Of a stretch of DNA of 64,000 nucleotides, positions 50,726 to 58,411 are shown in pieces (position 1 is the stretch's first letter; each line of letters starts with the position of its first letter). Source of the stretch: Streptomyces sp. NBC_00539. GTDB lineage: Bacteria; Actinomycetota; Actinomycetes; Streptomycetales; Streptomycetaceae. The DNA lies in contig NZ_CP107811.1 in assembly GCF_036346105.1 (NCBI RefSeq), positions 4,096,501 to 4,160,500 of the forward strand. The letters are read 5' to 3'. The position numbers and the translations under genes were made by a program. The notes beneath the pieces are model-generated. The model saw only the letters and a program-made list of their open reading frames with translations. It ran no database searches and had not been told where the DNA came from.

Positions 50726-51418
50726 ATGGGCGTACGGGTCATGGTGGTCGACGAGCACCGCCTGCTGGCCGAGGCGCTCGCCTCGGCCCTCAAACTGCGC
50801 GGCCACCGGGTCCTCGCGGCCGCCGCGCCGGCCGCCGGAGCGGCCGAGCTGGTCATCAGCCGCGCTCCCGAGGTCTGCCTCTTCGGTACCGCCACCCCCG
50901 CGGAGCCGGCCGTCTTCGAACCCGTCGTCCGCATCAGGCGCGAGCGCCCGCAGATCGCCGTCGTGGTCCTCGGCCCCGTGCCGAACCCGCGCGGGATCGC
51001 CGCGGCCTTCGCCGCGGGCGCCTGCGGGTACGTACGCCACGACGAGCGCATCGAGGGCGTGGAACGGGCGCTGGCCAAGGCGCGGGCGGGGGAGGTGGCC
51101 ATCTCCCCGCAGCTGCTGCAGAGCGCCTTCGCGGAGCTGCTCAACCCCGCCGCCCAGCCCGACGACGAGGGCAGCCGGCTGCTGCGGCTGCTCACGCCGC
51201 GCGAGGTGGAGGTACTGGTCCGGGTCGCGGAGGGCGAGGACACCCGGCTCATCGCGGCCGGCATGGCCATCGCGCCGAGCACCGCCCGTACGCACGTCCA
51301 GCGGGTCCTGATGAAGCTGGGCGTGGGCTCGCGGCTGGAGGCGGCCGCGCTGGCCGCCCGTACCGGCCTCCTCGAGCGGGCCGCGCCGCCGGTGTGGCCG
51401 CCGACCGCCGGGACCTGA
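50726..51418 (+). CDS. LuxR-type response regulator with degenerate receiver
   Basis: A 230-residue orphan regulator of the NarL/LuxR type. The receiver keeps Asp9-Glu10 (VVDEHRLL), but the phosphate-accepting Asp is replaced: the segment expected to read L-L-D is CLFGTATP, with Gly54 at that position. Control by phosphorylation is therefore unlikely. The C-terminal helix-turn-helix [46 protein letters not shown] is normal. ATG 50726 follows GGGGAGGG. No kinase gene adjoins it. Targets unknown. Confidence 0.85.
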   Translation: MGVRVMVVDEHRLLAEALASALKLRGHRVLAAAAPAAGAAELVISRAPEVCLFGTATPAEPAVFEPVVRIRRERPQIAVVVLGPVPNPRGIAAAFAAGACGYVRHDERIEGVERALAKARAGEVAISPQLLQSAFAELLNPAAQPDDEGSRLLRLLTPREVEVLVRVAEGEDTRLIAAGMAIAPSTARTHVQRVLMKLGVGSRLEAAALAARTGLLERAAPPVWPPTAGT

Positions 51419-51555
51419 GGTTCCCGGGGCCACGGGGCCCGCGTTACGGGCGATTGCGGGCACGGCGCCCCCCGGATTTCCCCGGAGGCGTGCGATCCGG
51501 TAAGCCGGACCCTGCACGCTTTCCCGCGTGCGTTCCCCCGCGAGAGGCAGCAGCA

Positions 51556-52515
51556 GTGAGCAAGTACCTGGTCACGGGCGGCGCCGGATACGTGGGCGGC
51601 GTCGTCGCCGCCCACCTCCTGGAAGCCGGCCACGAGGTGACCGTCCTCGACAACTTCTCCACCGGCTTCGGCGAGGGCGTCCCCGCGGGCGCCACCCTGA
51701 TCGAGGGGCGGATCCAGGACGCCGCCGAGCACCTGGACCCCTCCTTCGACGCCGTGCTCCACTTCGCGGCCTCCTCGCAGGTCGGCGAGTCCGTCGTGAA
51801 CCCCGGCAAGTACTGGGACAACAACGTCGGCGGCACCCTCGCCCTGCTGACCGCGATGCGCGGGGCGGGCGTGCGCAAGCTCGTCTTCTCCTCCACCGCC
51901 GCCACCTACGGCGAGCCCACCGAAGGCCTGCTGACGGAGACGTCGGTGACCGCGCCGACCAACCCCTACGGCGCCTCCAAGCTCGCCGTCGACCACATGA
52001 TCGCGGGGGAGTGCGTGGCGCACGGCCTGGCCGCGGTGTCGCTGCGCTACTTCAACGTGGCGGGCGCGTACGGGGAGTTCGGTGAGCGGCACGACCCCGA
52101 GACGCACCTGATCCCGCTGGTCCTGCAGGTCGCGCTCGGACAGCGCGAGTCCATCTCGGTGTTCGGGGACGACTACCCGACCCCCGACGGCACCTGCGTG
52201 CGCGACTACATCCACGTCGCGGACCTCGCGCAGGCCCACCTGTCGGCGCTGCGCGTCGCCACCGAGGGCGAGCACCTGATCTGCAACCTGGGCAACGGCA
52301 GCGGTTTCTCGGTCCGCGAGGTCATCGAGACCGTCCGCAAAGTCACCGGCCGGGAGATCCCCGAGGTCGTCGCCCCGCGCCGCCCGGGCGACCCGGCGGT
52401 GCTGGTGGCCTCCGCCCGCACGGCGCACGAGCGCCTCGGCTGGACCCCCTCCCGCTCCGACCTCACCGGCATCGTGACCGACGCCTGGAACTTCGCGCGC
52501 CGCAACCACTCCTGA
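51556..52515 (+). CDS. galE: UDP-glucose 4-epimerase
   Basis: Interconverts UDP-glucose and UDP-galactose. The 319-residue extended SDR has [24 protein letters not shown] (NAD site), [12 protein letters not shown], the catalytic Ser-Thr in [11 protein letters not shown], Tyr-x-x-x-Lys in [11 protein letters not shown], and [26 protein letters not shown] is also conserved. GTG 51556 follows AGAGG. Together with galU elsewhere in the window it feeds UDP-sugar supply. Its last codons and stop are the first unit of an 18-bp repeat array. Confidence 0.94.
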   Translation: MSKYLVTGGAGYVGGVVAAHLLEAGHEVTVLDNFSTGFGEGVPAGATLIEGRIQDAAEHLDPSFDAVLHFAASSQVGESVVNPGKYWDNNVGGTLALLTAMRGAGVRKLVFSSTAATYGEPTEGLLTETSVTAPTNPYGASKLAVDHMIAGECVAHGLAAVSLRYFNVAGAYGEFGERHDPETHLIPLVLQVALGQRESISVFGDDYPTPDGTCVRDYIHVADLAQAHLSALRVATEGEHLICNLGNGSGFSVREVIETVRKVTGREIPEVVAPRRPGDPAVLVASARTAHERLGWTPSRSDLTGIVTDAWNFARRNHS

Positions 52516-52616
52516 CCGGCCCCGCCCTCCTGACCGGCCCGCATCTCCGGACCGGCTCCGCCCTCGCGACCGGCCCGGCCCTCCTGACCGGCCCGCATCT
52601 CCGGACCGGGCCGGCG
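52509..52616 (+). repeat. Six 18-bp tandem repeats starting at the galE stop codon
   Basis: Units begin at 52509, 52527, 52545, 52563, 52581 and 52599. Examples are CTCCTGACCGGCCCCGCC, CTCCTGACCGGCCCGCAT and CTCCGGACCGGCTCCGCC. The first unit contains the galE stop (TGA, 52513-52515). The fifth repeats the second exactly, as part of a 32-bp identity (52524-52555 with 52578-52609). Confidence 0.93.
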
Positions 52617-52659
52617 GCGTCCACCCGGCAGGGGCGCGCGCCGGGTCGCCGCGCGCTGC

Positions 52660-52688
52660 CGCCGGGCGCCCTACGCGGGCGCCCGGCG
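52660..52688 (+). terminator. Terminator after galE
   Basis: CGCCGGGCGCCC (52660-52671), loop TACGC, GGGCGCCCGGCG (52677-52688): a perfect 12-bp stem with a 5-base loop beyond the repeat array. Confidence 0.8.
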
Positions 52689-52872
52689 TGCGTACGCCGG
52701 GTGAACCGCCCACCGCGCAACTGCCCGTGGCACGCACCGAGGGCCCGGCCCGTCCGCCGGATCACGCGGATAGGTGAATTCCGGCCAGGGCGGCGGCCGT
52801 TCGGGGCCTCCGGGCCGGAAAAGCCGTCGAAAAACTTCTGCTATTCGGCCATCCGCCGGAGCCCGGCCGCTC

Positions 52873-52907
52873 TACGCTGATGCGTGACACCGGTGGGGGC
52901 CGGTGTC
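52873..52907 (+). promoter_or_regulatory. Promoter and 5'-terminal hairpin of the second response-regulator gene
   Basis: TACGCT (52873-52878) is a plausible -10. The expected start site falls at about 52885, right at a perfect 8-bp hairpin GACACCGG (52886-52893), TGGGGG, CCGGTGTC (52900-52907). The leader would be about 170 bases long. Confidence 0.45.
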
Positions 52908-53053
52908 GATTCAGGGGTCGAGATACGCCGGGTACGGCGTCCGCTCCGGGGTAGTGCAGAGATGTCTCGGCGGCGGCCGCGGCTGCTGCGGATCACCACC
53001 CGGTCCGGGCGCCGTACCCGCCGTCGTCCGTTCCCCGACCCGTGGGGGTTTTC

Positions 53054-53827
53054 GTGGTTCGTATCCGCGTTCTCGTCGTCGACGATCACCGCATCTTCGC
53101 CGAATCTCTCGCGGCCGCACTCGCGGCCGAGCCGGACGTGGACGTGTCCGCGGCCGGCAGTGCTCCCGCGGCCGTGCGCTGCCTCGAACGCGCCGCGGCC
53201 GAGGGCCGCCGCTTCGACGTCATGCTCGTGGACGCCGACCTGGGCGCCGCCGCGGGGACCGTGCCCGTACAGCGCGCACCGGGTTCCGCGCCGCCGCCCG
53301 CGCCCCCCGGCGCGGACGGGATCGCGCTGGTCGCGAGCGTGCGCACGGCGCATCCGGGGGTGCGTACGGTGGTCCTCGCCGAACGCGACGACCCCCGCCG
53401 GGCCGCGCTCGCGCTCCAGGCCGGGGCCTCCGGCTGGGTGGCCAAGGACTGCTCGCTCTCGCGGCTGCTGGCCGTCATCCGCGGGGTGCTGCGGGAGGAG
53501 ACGCACCTGCCGCCCGCCCTGCTGACCGGGGTACTGCGCGAGCTGACCGCGGCGCGCAAGCACCGTACGGACAGTGAGCGGCTGGTGGAGTCGCTGACGC
53601 CGCGCGAGCACGAGGTGCTGCGGTGCATGGTGGCCGGGCTGGGCCGCAAGGACGTGGCCGCTCGGCTGTTCCTGTCCCCGCACACCGTCCGCACCCACAT
53701 GCAGAACGTCCTGGGCAAGCTCGGGGTGCACTCCACGCTCGCGGCGGTGGCGCTGGCCCGGCGGGCCGGGGTGCGTCCGGCGGAGCTAGCCGGGGATGTT
53801 GTCGAACGGAGCGGTCAGCCTGCGTAG
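53054..53827 (+). CDS. LuxR-type response regulator with an insertion in the receiver
   Basis: A 257-residue NarL/LuxR-type orphan regulator. The receiver has Asp10-Asp11 (VVDDHRIF), the acceptor Asp60 in MLVDADLG and Lys in VAKDCS, so phosphorylation is possible. About 22 extra Pro/Ala-rich residues (64-85, VPVQRAPGSAPPPAPPGA) follow the acceptor. The helix-turn-helix is SLTPREHEVLRCMVAGLGRKDVAARLFLSPHTVRTHMQNVLGKLGV. GTG 53054 follows GGGGG; GTG 53042 is an alternative. Its 3' end overlaps the convergent tamR gene by 42 bp. No kinase is adjacent. Confidence 0.88.
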   Translation: MVRIRVLVVDDHRIFAESLAAALAAEPDVDVSAAGSAPAAVRCLERAAAEGRRFDVMLVDADLGAAAGTVPVQRAPGSAPPPAPPGADGIALVASVRTAHPGVRTVVLAERDDPRRAALALQAGASGWVAKDCSLSRLLAVIRGVLREETHLPPALLTGVLRELTAARKHRTDSERLVESLTPREHEVLRCMVAGLGRKDVAARLFLSPHTVRTHMQNVLGKLGVHSTLAAVALARRAGVRPAELAGDVVERSGQPA

Positions 53828-54283
53828 CAGCGCCGCGAGGTCACCGCGCTGGTCCTGGGAGAGCTGGGCGAGGATGGCGCGTTCCTGCGCCAGCAGCCCG
53901 GCCAGGGACTGGTCGGCGCGGTCGCGGCCCTCGGGGGTCAGCCGGACCAGTACGCCGCGCCGGTCGCTGGGGTCGGGGAGCCGCTCCACCAGGCCCTTCT
54001 TCGCGAGCCGGTCGATGCGGTTGGTCATGGTGCCGGAGGTGACCAGGGTCTGGGTCAGCAGCTGGCCGGGCGAGAGCTGGTACGGGGCGCCGGCGCGGCG
54101 CAGCGAGGTGAGGACGTCGAACTCCCAGGGCTCCAGGCCGTGCTCGGAGAAGGCCAGCCTGCGGGCGCGGTCGAGGTGGCGGGCGAGCCGGCTCACCCGG
54201 CTCAGCACTTCGAGCGGTTCAACGTCGAGGTCAGGGCGTTCTCGCCGCCATGCCGCGACCAGTCGGTCGACCTCGTCCTCCAT
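53786..54283 (-). CDS. tamR: MarR family regulator, TamR-like
   Basis: A 165-residue MarR-type winged-helix dimer. LSPGQLLTQTLVTSGTMTNRIDRLAKKGLVERLPDPSDRRGVLVRLTPEGR is the DNA-binding region with the beta wing. It is divergent from a trans-aconitate methyltransferase, as for TamR of S. coelicolor (SCO3133, from memory). TamR senses trans-aconitate, citrate and related acids and controls tam and aconitase-related genes. ATG 54283 is chosen because TACACT lies seven bases upstream (54291-54296 on this strand), suggesting a leaderless message. Earlier ATGs would run into the operator region. Confidence 0.85.
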   Translation of the reverse strand: MEDEVDRLVAAWRRERPDLDVEPLEVLSRVSRLARHLDRARRLAFSEHGLEPWEFDVLTSLRRAGAPYQLSPGQLLTQTLVTSGTMTNRIDRLAKKGLVERLPDPSDRRGVLVRLTPEGRDRADQSLAGLLAQERAILAQLSQDQRGDLAALLRRLTAPFDNIPG

Positions 54284-54319
54284 GCCGATCAGTGTAAGGG
54301 GTCTGTCGACGTGAAGTCT

Positions 54320-54377
54320 CTTCAATTCAAGGGTCTTGGACACTGGATACCTTGATGTCGAGTATCTTGACATCAAG
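54320..54377. promoter_or_regulatory. Three CTTGAnnTCAAG-type operators between tamR and tam
   Basis: CTTCAATTCAAG (54320-54331), CTTGATGTCGAG (54351-54362) and CTTGACATCAAG (54366-54377) share the pattern CTTGAnnTCAAG with at most one mismatch. The third lies in a perfect palindrome TATCTTGA-CA-TCAAGATA (54363-54380). CTTGATGTC and GACATCAAG also pair across nine bases (54351-54377). These are likely TamR sites. Confidence 0.7.
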
Positions 54378-54459
54378 ATATATATTCGGCCAGGATGGGA
54401 ATGGAGGGGGCCGGACGGCTTCCGCTTCCAACCGCCCCATCAGCAGGGAGGCTTCGTAC

Positions 54460-55317
54460 ATGCACTCCGACACCGCCCCGGCCCCGACGCCCGTCGTCAC
54501 CTCTTCCGTGGCGCCCGTCTGGGACCCCCAGCAGTACCTCCGGCACGCCGGGCACCGCACGCGCCCCTTTCTCGACCTGCTGACGCGCATACCCGAGCTC
54601 CCCACCACCCCCGCACGCATCGCCGACCTCGGCTGCGGCCCCGGCAACGTCACCGCCCTGCTCGCCGACCGCTGGCCCCGGGCCCGCATCACCGGTTTCG
54701 ACCTCTCCCCGGAGATGCTCCGCCGCGCCGCCCACGACCACGCCGGACCCACCCCGGGCGGCGGCCACCTGGACTTCGCGCACGCGGACCTCGCCGACTG
54801 GCACCCGGAGGAGTCCTACGACCTGATCGTCTCCAACGCCGCCCTCCAGTGGGTGCCCAACCACCCCGGCTCCTTCGCGGCCTGGATCACCGCACTGCGG
54901 CCCGGCGGCACCTTCGCCTTCCAGATCCCCGGCAACTTCACCGCGCCCAGCCACCGGATGCTCGCCGACCTGTGCGACACCCCGCGCTGGCGCGACCGCC
55001 TCGCCGGCCACGGCGCGCGCTACGTCCACATCCTCGAACCCGCCGAATACCTCGCCCGCTTCACCGAGCTCGGCTGCGCCGTCGACGTCTGGGAGACCAC
55101 CTACCACCAGATGCTGTCCGGCCCCGACCCCGTCCTCGACTGGGTCAAGGGCACCGCCCTGCGCCCCGTCCTGACCGAACTCGGCGACGACAAGGAAGCC
55201 ATCGACTCCTTCCTCGCCGAATACCGCGAAGCCCTGCGCGCCGCCTACCCCCCGGGCCCCCGGGGCACCGTGTTCCCCTTCCGCCGCATCTTCGCCGTCG
55301 CCCGCAAGGAGGCATGA
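54460..55317 (+). CDS. tam: Trans-aconitate 2-methyltransferase
   Basis: SAM-dependent enzyme that methylates trans-aconitate, a spontaneous product of cis-aconitate that inhibits aconitase. The 285-residue protein begins VWDPQQYLRHAGHRTRPFLDLL, the Tam-specific N-terminal block (W-x-x-x-x-Y). IADLGCGPGNVTALLADRWP is the SAM site (about residues 50-69), GFDLSPEML motif II, and LIVSNAALQWVPNH the family motif with Asn-Ala-x-x-x-Trp. ATG 54460 follows GGGAGG at 8 bases. Control by the divergent TamR through the intervening repeats is expected. Confidence 0.92.
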   Translation: MHSDTAPAPTPVVTSSVAPVWDPQQYLRHAGHRTRPFLDLLTRIPELPTTPARIADLGCGPGNVTALLADRWPRARITGFDLSPEMLRRAAHDHAGPTPGGGHLDFAHADLADWHPEESYDLIVSNAALQWVPNHPGSFAAWITALRPGGTFAFQIPGNFTAPSHRMLADLCDTPRWRDRLAGHGARYVHILEPAEYLARFTELGCAVDVWETTYHQMLSGPDPVLDWVKGTALRPVLTELGDDKEAIDSFLAEYREALRAAYPPGPRGTVFPFRRIFAVARKEA

Positions 55318-55318
55318 G

Positions 55319-55681
55319 GTGCTCAGCGCACTGGACCACGTGCAACTCGCCGCGCCGCCCGGCTCCGAGGACCGCCTGCGCCGCTATTACACGGACGCCC
55401 TCGGCATGACCGAACTGCCCAAACCGCCCGCCCTCGCCGCCCGCGGCGGCTGCTGGTTCGCCGCGGGGCCCGTACAGCTCCACCTCGGCATCGAAGACGA
55501 CTTCCGTCCCGCCCGCAAAGCCCACCCGGGCCTGCGCGTCACCGGGATCGAGGCCTACGCCGGCCGGCTCCGCGACCACGGAGCCGACGTCCACTGGGAC
55601 ACCGCCCTGCCCGGTCACAAGCGGTTCTTCTCCCACGACCCGGTCGGCAACCGCCTCGAATTCCTCGAACCCGCCCCGTGA
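55319..55681 (+). CDS. VOC (glyoxalase/bleomycin-resistance) family protein
   Basis: A 120-residue VOC-fold protein: ALDHVQLAAPPGSEDRLRRYYTDALGMTEL is the first beta-alpha-beta unit with the metal-ligand His, and FFSHDPVGNRLEFLEP the last with the Glu ligand. The central VQLHLGIEDDFRPARKAHPGL supplies the second His. The reaction is unknown. GTG 55319 begins 1 bp after the tam stop and uses AAGGAGG, so it is almost certainly co-transcribed with tam and may belong to the same detoxification response. Confidence 0.88.
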   Translation: MLSALDHVQLAAPPGSEDRLRRYYTDALGMTELPKPPALAARGGCWFAAGPVQLHLGIEDDFRPARKAHPGLRVTGIEAYAGRLRDHGADVHWDTALPGHKRFFSHDPVGNRLEFLEPAP

Positions 55682-55687
55682 GCACGA

Positions 55688-55725
55688 CGGCGCCCCGCCA
55701 CCGCAGCTGCGGTGGCGGGGCGCCG
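55688..55725. terminator. Bidirectional terminator between VOC and FG-GAP genes
   Basis: A perfect 38-bp palindrome centred at 55706/55707 (left arm CGGCGCCCCGCCACCGCAG). It lies 6 bp after the VOC stop and 18 bp from the FG-GAP stop, serving both converging genes. Confidence 0.88.
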
Positions 55726-55743
55726 GGGCGTGGTGCGGGCGGG

Positions 55744-57540
55744 TCAGCCGATGCTGCGGTAGCTCATGTTGCCGCGGAACATGACCTGCGGGGTGAGGAC
55801 CTGGCTGCCGAACAGGCTGTGGCCGCCCTCCATGCGGAACGCGTTGCCGCCGGCGTCGACGAGGACCAGGTCCGCCTTGCCGTCACCGGTGAGGTCACCG
55901 GGCGACATGATGTCCTTGTAGCCGCCCATGAACGCGTAGACCAGCCAGCGGGTGCCGAACGGTGCCGAGGCCTTGCCGGTGCCCGGGTGGAAGTACAGGC
56001 CGCCGTTGTTGTCGATGCCGACCATGTCCGCGTAGCCGTCACCGTTGAAGTCACCGGCGGCGAGCTGCTTGTACTGGTCCCAGCCGCCGCCGATGTTGAG
56101 CGGGGCGGCGAAGGCGTTGCCGGTGCCGTTGCCCTGGTGGACGTACAGGTTGCCCCAGATGTCGCGGGTCAGCAGGTCGCCCTTGCCGTCGCCGGAGACG
56201 TCGCCGCCGCCGAGGACCGCGTTGGTGACGCCCCACCAGTCGCCGGCGATGTTCTGGTTCGTGGTGCGGTTGGTCAGACCCCACTGGTTGAACTGGAACT
56301 TGTGGCCCCAGCTGGTCTTGTCCAGGCCGCTGACGCCGACCAGCTTGGAGCCGTCGTCCGGCCAGACGAAGTCGCCGGACTTGCGCGGCTCGAAGAGCGA
56401 GCCGTCGCTCTTGTTGTCGTACGACCAGTACTGGCCGGCGGCGTCGACCGTGCCGACGTTGTGCTTGCCGTAGACCGGGGTGATGCCCGCACCGAGGAAG
56501 AGCTCGGTGCTCTTCCAGTTCGAGCCGCAGTCGTACTGCTGGCTGAACAGGCCGTTGCCCTCGGAGAAGTGGCAGAACAGGTCACCGGTGGGGGTGACGC
56601 CCATCATGTCGGCCTTGCCGTCGCCGTCGATGTCGTCGGCGGCGATGATCTGCGTGTAGCCGGTCCAGCCGGTGGCGATCTGCGTGCGCCACTCGAACGG
56701 GCTGGCGCCGTTGCCGGTGCCCTTGTGGAGGAACAGCTCGCCCGTGTACGTACGGCCCAGCACGTCCGCGTCGCCGTCGCCGTCGATGTCGCTCAGGCCG
56801 ACGATCTGGTCGTACTGGTTCCAGCCGCCGCTGACCTTCACCGCGGCCGCGAACGGGTTGGCGAGGTTGCCGGTGCTCTTGTAGTAGTACAGGTCACCGG
56901 CCGGCGTGCGGGCGATGACGTCGGGGCGGCCGTCCTTGTTCAGGTCGCCCGCCGCGATGACGCGGTTGTACATCTGCCAGCCGGAGCCGGTCCAGGTCGG
57001 CGCACCGGCGTAGCCGCCGGAGGTCTCGCGGAGCTGGAGCTTGCCGTCGAAGGTGAGCGTGAGGATCTCGGGGTTCCAGCCGCCGCCGACGTTGCCGAGG
57101 GCGATGATGTCCTTGACCGACTCGGTCTCGTCGCCCTGGATGCGGAAGTCGGTGGCGGGGTTGCCCGCGGGAGCGCTGGTCGCGAAGGCGCGGGTGAAGC
57201 CGCGCGTGTCGCGGAAGACCAGGTCGCTGAAACCGTCGCCGTCCAGGTCCAGGCGCGGCTGGGAGACGGCCCCCGCGGCAGCGGCGGCGGCGACGCCCTG
57301 GGGGGCGGCCGAGCGCGCGCCCTTGCCCGCGGGCTTGGCGTTCGGCGCCACCACGCCGGGGGCCGGGGCGGCGGCGTGCGGGACGGCGGCCTTGGGGCCG
57401 GCCCCCGGCGTGGCCGCGGCAGGTGCCGGGCGGTCCGAGGTCTTGCCGGCAGCGGTCGCCTGGCCCACGGAGAGCAGGGTGCCCGCGGAGAGGGCGAGAG
57501 CGGTGCAGGCCGCGATGCGGCCGAGGCGCGAAGAGCGCAA
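55744..57540 (-). CDS. Secreted FG-GAP/VCBS repeat protein
   Basis: A 598-residue exported protein. The signal peptide is MRSSRLGRIAACTALALSAG to about ATAAG (residues 1-31), followed by an Ala/Pro-rich stretch to about residue 90. The rest is an integrin-like beta-propeller with at least six FG-GAP blades, each with a calcium-type loop: DLDGDGFSDLVF, DLNKDGRPDVIA, DIDGDGDADVLG, DIDGDGKADMMG, DVSGDGKGDLLT, DFNGDGYADMVG, DLTGDGKADLVL. No catalytic domain is attached, so a binding or adhesive role is likely. ATG 57540 is used. Confidence 0.92.
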   Translation of the reverse strand: MRSSRLGRIAACTALALSAGTLLSVGQATAAGKTSDRPAPAAATPGAGPKAAVPHAAAPAPGVVAPNAKPAGKGARSAAPQGVAAAAAAGAVSQPRLDLDGDGFSDLVFRDTRGFTRAFATSAPAGNPATDFRIQGDETESVKDIIALGNVGGGWNPEILTLTFDGKLQLRETSGGYAGAPTWTGSGWQMYNRVIAAGDLNKDGRPDVIARTPAGDLYYYKSTGNLANPFAAAVKVSGGWNQYDQIVGLSDIDGDGDADVLGRTYTGELFLHKGTGNGASPFEWRTQIATGWTGYTQIIAADDIDGDGKADMMGVTPTGDLFCHFSEGNGLFSQQYDCGSNWKSTELFLGAGITPVYGKHNVGTVDAAGQYWSYDNKSDGSLFEPRKSGDFVWPDDGSKLVGVSGLDKTSWGHKFQFNQWGLTNRTTNQNIAGDWWGVTNAVLGGGDVSGDGKGDLLTRDIWGNLYVHQGNGTGNAFAAPLNIGGGWDQYKQLAAGDFNGDGYADMVGIDNNGGLYFHPGTGKASAPFGTRWLVYAFMGGYKDIMSPGDLTGDGKADLVLVDAGGNAFRMEGGHSLFGSQVLTPQVMFRGNMSYRSIG

Positions 57541-57736
57541 GTGGGTTCCCCAGTGATTCGCAGTGGAACCGGGTGGTCATCACGACGGTCGCCGGCGCAG
57601 GCCGGCACAGGCACAGGGCGTCGGTCGTACTTCCCCCCCGGGAGTGGCCCCACAGTACTGGCGCGTTTCCCGAGGTCAAAGTAGTTTTCCGTACAACCTT
57701 TCGACCTCGGGGTGGTCGGGGCGCCAGGACGCGTCG

Positions 57737-58411
57737 TCAGCTCCTGCGGTGGCCCACCAGGCGGGGCCGGGCCTCCAGGTTCTCCAGGCCGTGCCAGGCC
57801 AGGTTGACCAGGTGCGCCGCCACTTCCGCCTTCTTCGGACGCCGTGTCTCCAGCCACCACTGGCCGGTCAGCGCCACCATCCCCACCAGCGCCTGCGCGT
57901 ACAGCGGGGCCAGCTTCGGGTCGAAGCCCCGGGCCTTGAACTCCAGACCAAGGATGTCCTCCACCTGCGTGGCGATATCACTGATCAGCGACGCGAACGT
58001 CCCCGTCGACTGCGCCACCGGCGAATCCCGCACCAGGATCCGGAACCCGTCCGTATAACTCTCGATGTAGTCCAGCAGCGCGAAAGCCGCCTGCTCCAGG
58101 AGCTCCCGCGGATGCCCGGCTGTCAGCGCACCCGTCACCCCCTCCAGCAGCTGCCGCATCTCGCGGTCCACGACCACCGCGTACAGGCCTTCCTTGCCGC
58201 CGAAGTGCTCGTACACCACCGGCTTCGACACCCCGGCCTTCGCCGCGATCTCCTCCACCGAGGTGCCCTCGAAACCCCTTTCGGCGAACAGCGCCCGGCC
58301 GATGTCCAGCAACTGCTGACGCCGCTCCGCCCCCGTCATCCGCACCCGGCGGCCACGCCGGGGCTTGTCACCGCTGGAACTGCTGCCGTCGATCGCCACG
58401 TCCCCCATCAT
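57737..58411 (-). CDS. TetR family regulator coupled to the desaturase
   Basis: A 224-residue TetR-type regulator. GFEGTSVEEIAAKAGVSKPVVYEHFGGKEGLYAVVVDREM (about residues 45-85) is the helix-turn-helix. The remainder is a helical ligand domain ending WQWWLETRRPKKAEVAAHLVNLAWHGL-like. ATG 58411 overlaps the desaturase stop (ATGA), so the two genes form one operon. It probably controls the desaturase in response to acyl-CoA composition, as DesT-type regulators do elsewhere; this is inference. ATG 58408 and GTG 58399 are alternative starts. Confidence 0.88.
   Translation of the reverse strand: MMGDVAIDGSSSSGDKPRRGRRVRMTGAERRQQLLDIGRALFAERGFEGTSVEEIAAKAGVSKPVVYEHFGGKEGLYAVVVDREMRQLLEGVTGALTAGHPRELLEQAAFALLDYIESYTDGFRILVRDSPVAQSTGTFASLISDIATQVEDILGLEFKARGFDPKLAPLYAQALVGMVALTGQWWLETRRPKKAEVAAHLVNLAWHGLENLEARPRLVGHRRS

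Larger units (their letters stand above)
52516..53053. other. 538-bp gap between galE and the next regulator
   Basis: No gene is seen. It holds the 18-bp repeat array, a galE terminator hairpin, an AT-richer patch around 52820-52850 (GAAAAACTTCTGCTATTC), a candidate promoter and a hairpin-bearing leader for the response regulator at 53054. Confidence 0.6.

Noticed and set aside
52509-52616. Repeat array considered as a CRISPR
   Set aside because: Units are contiguous 18-mers without unique spacers, and no cas gene is present.
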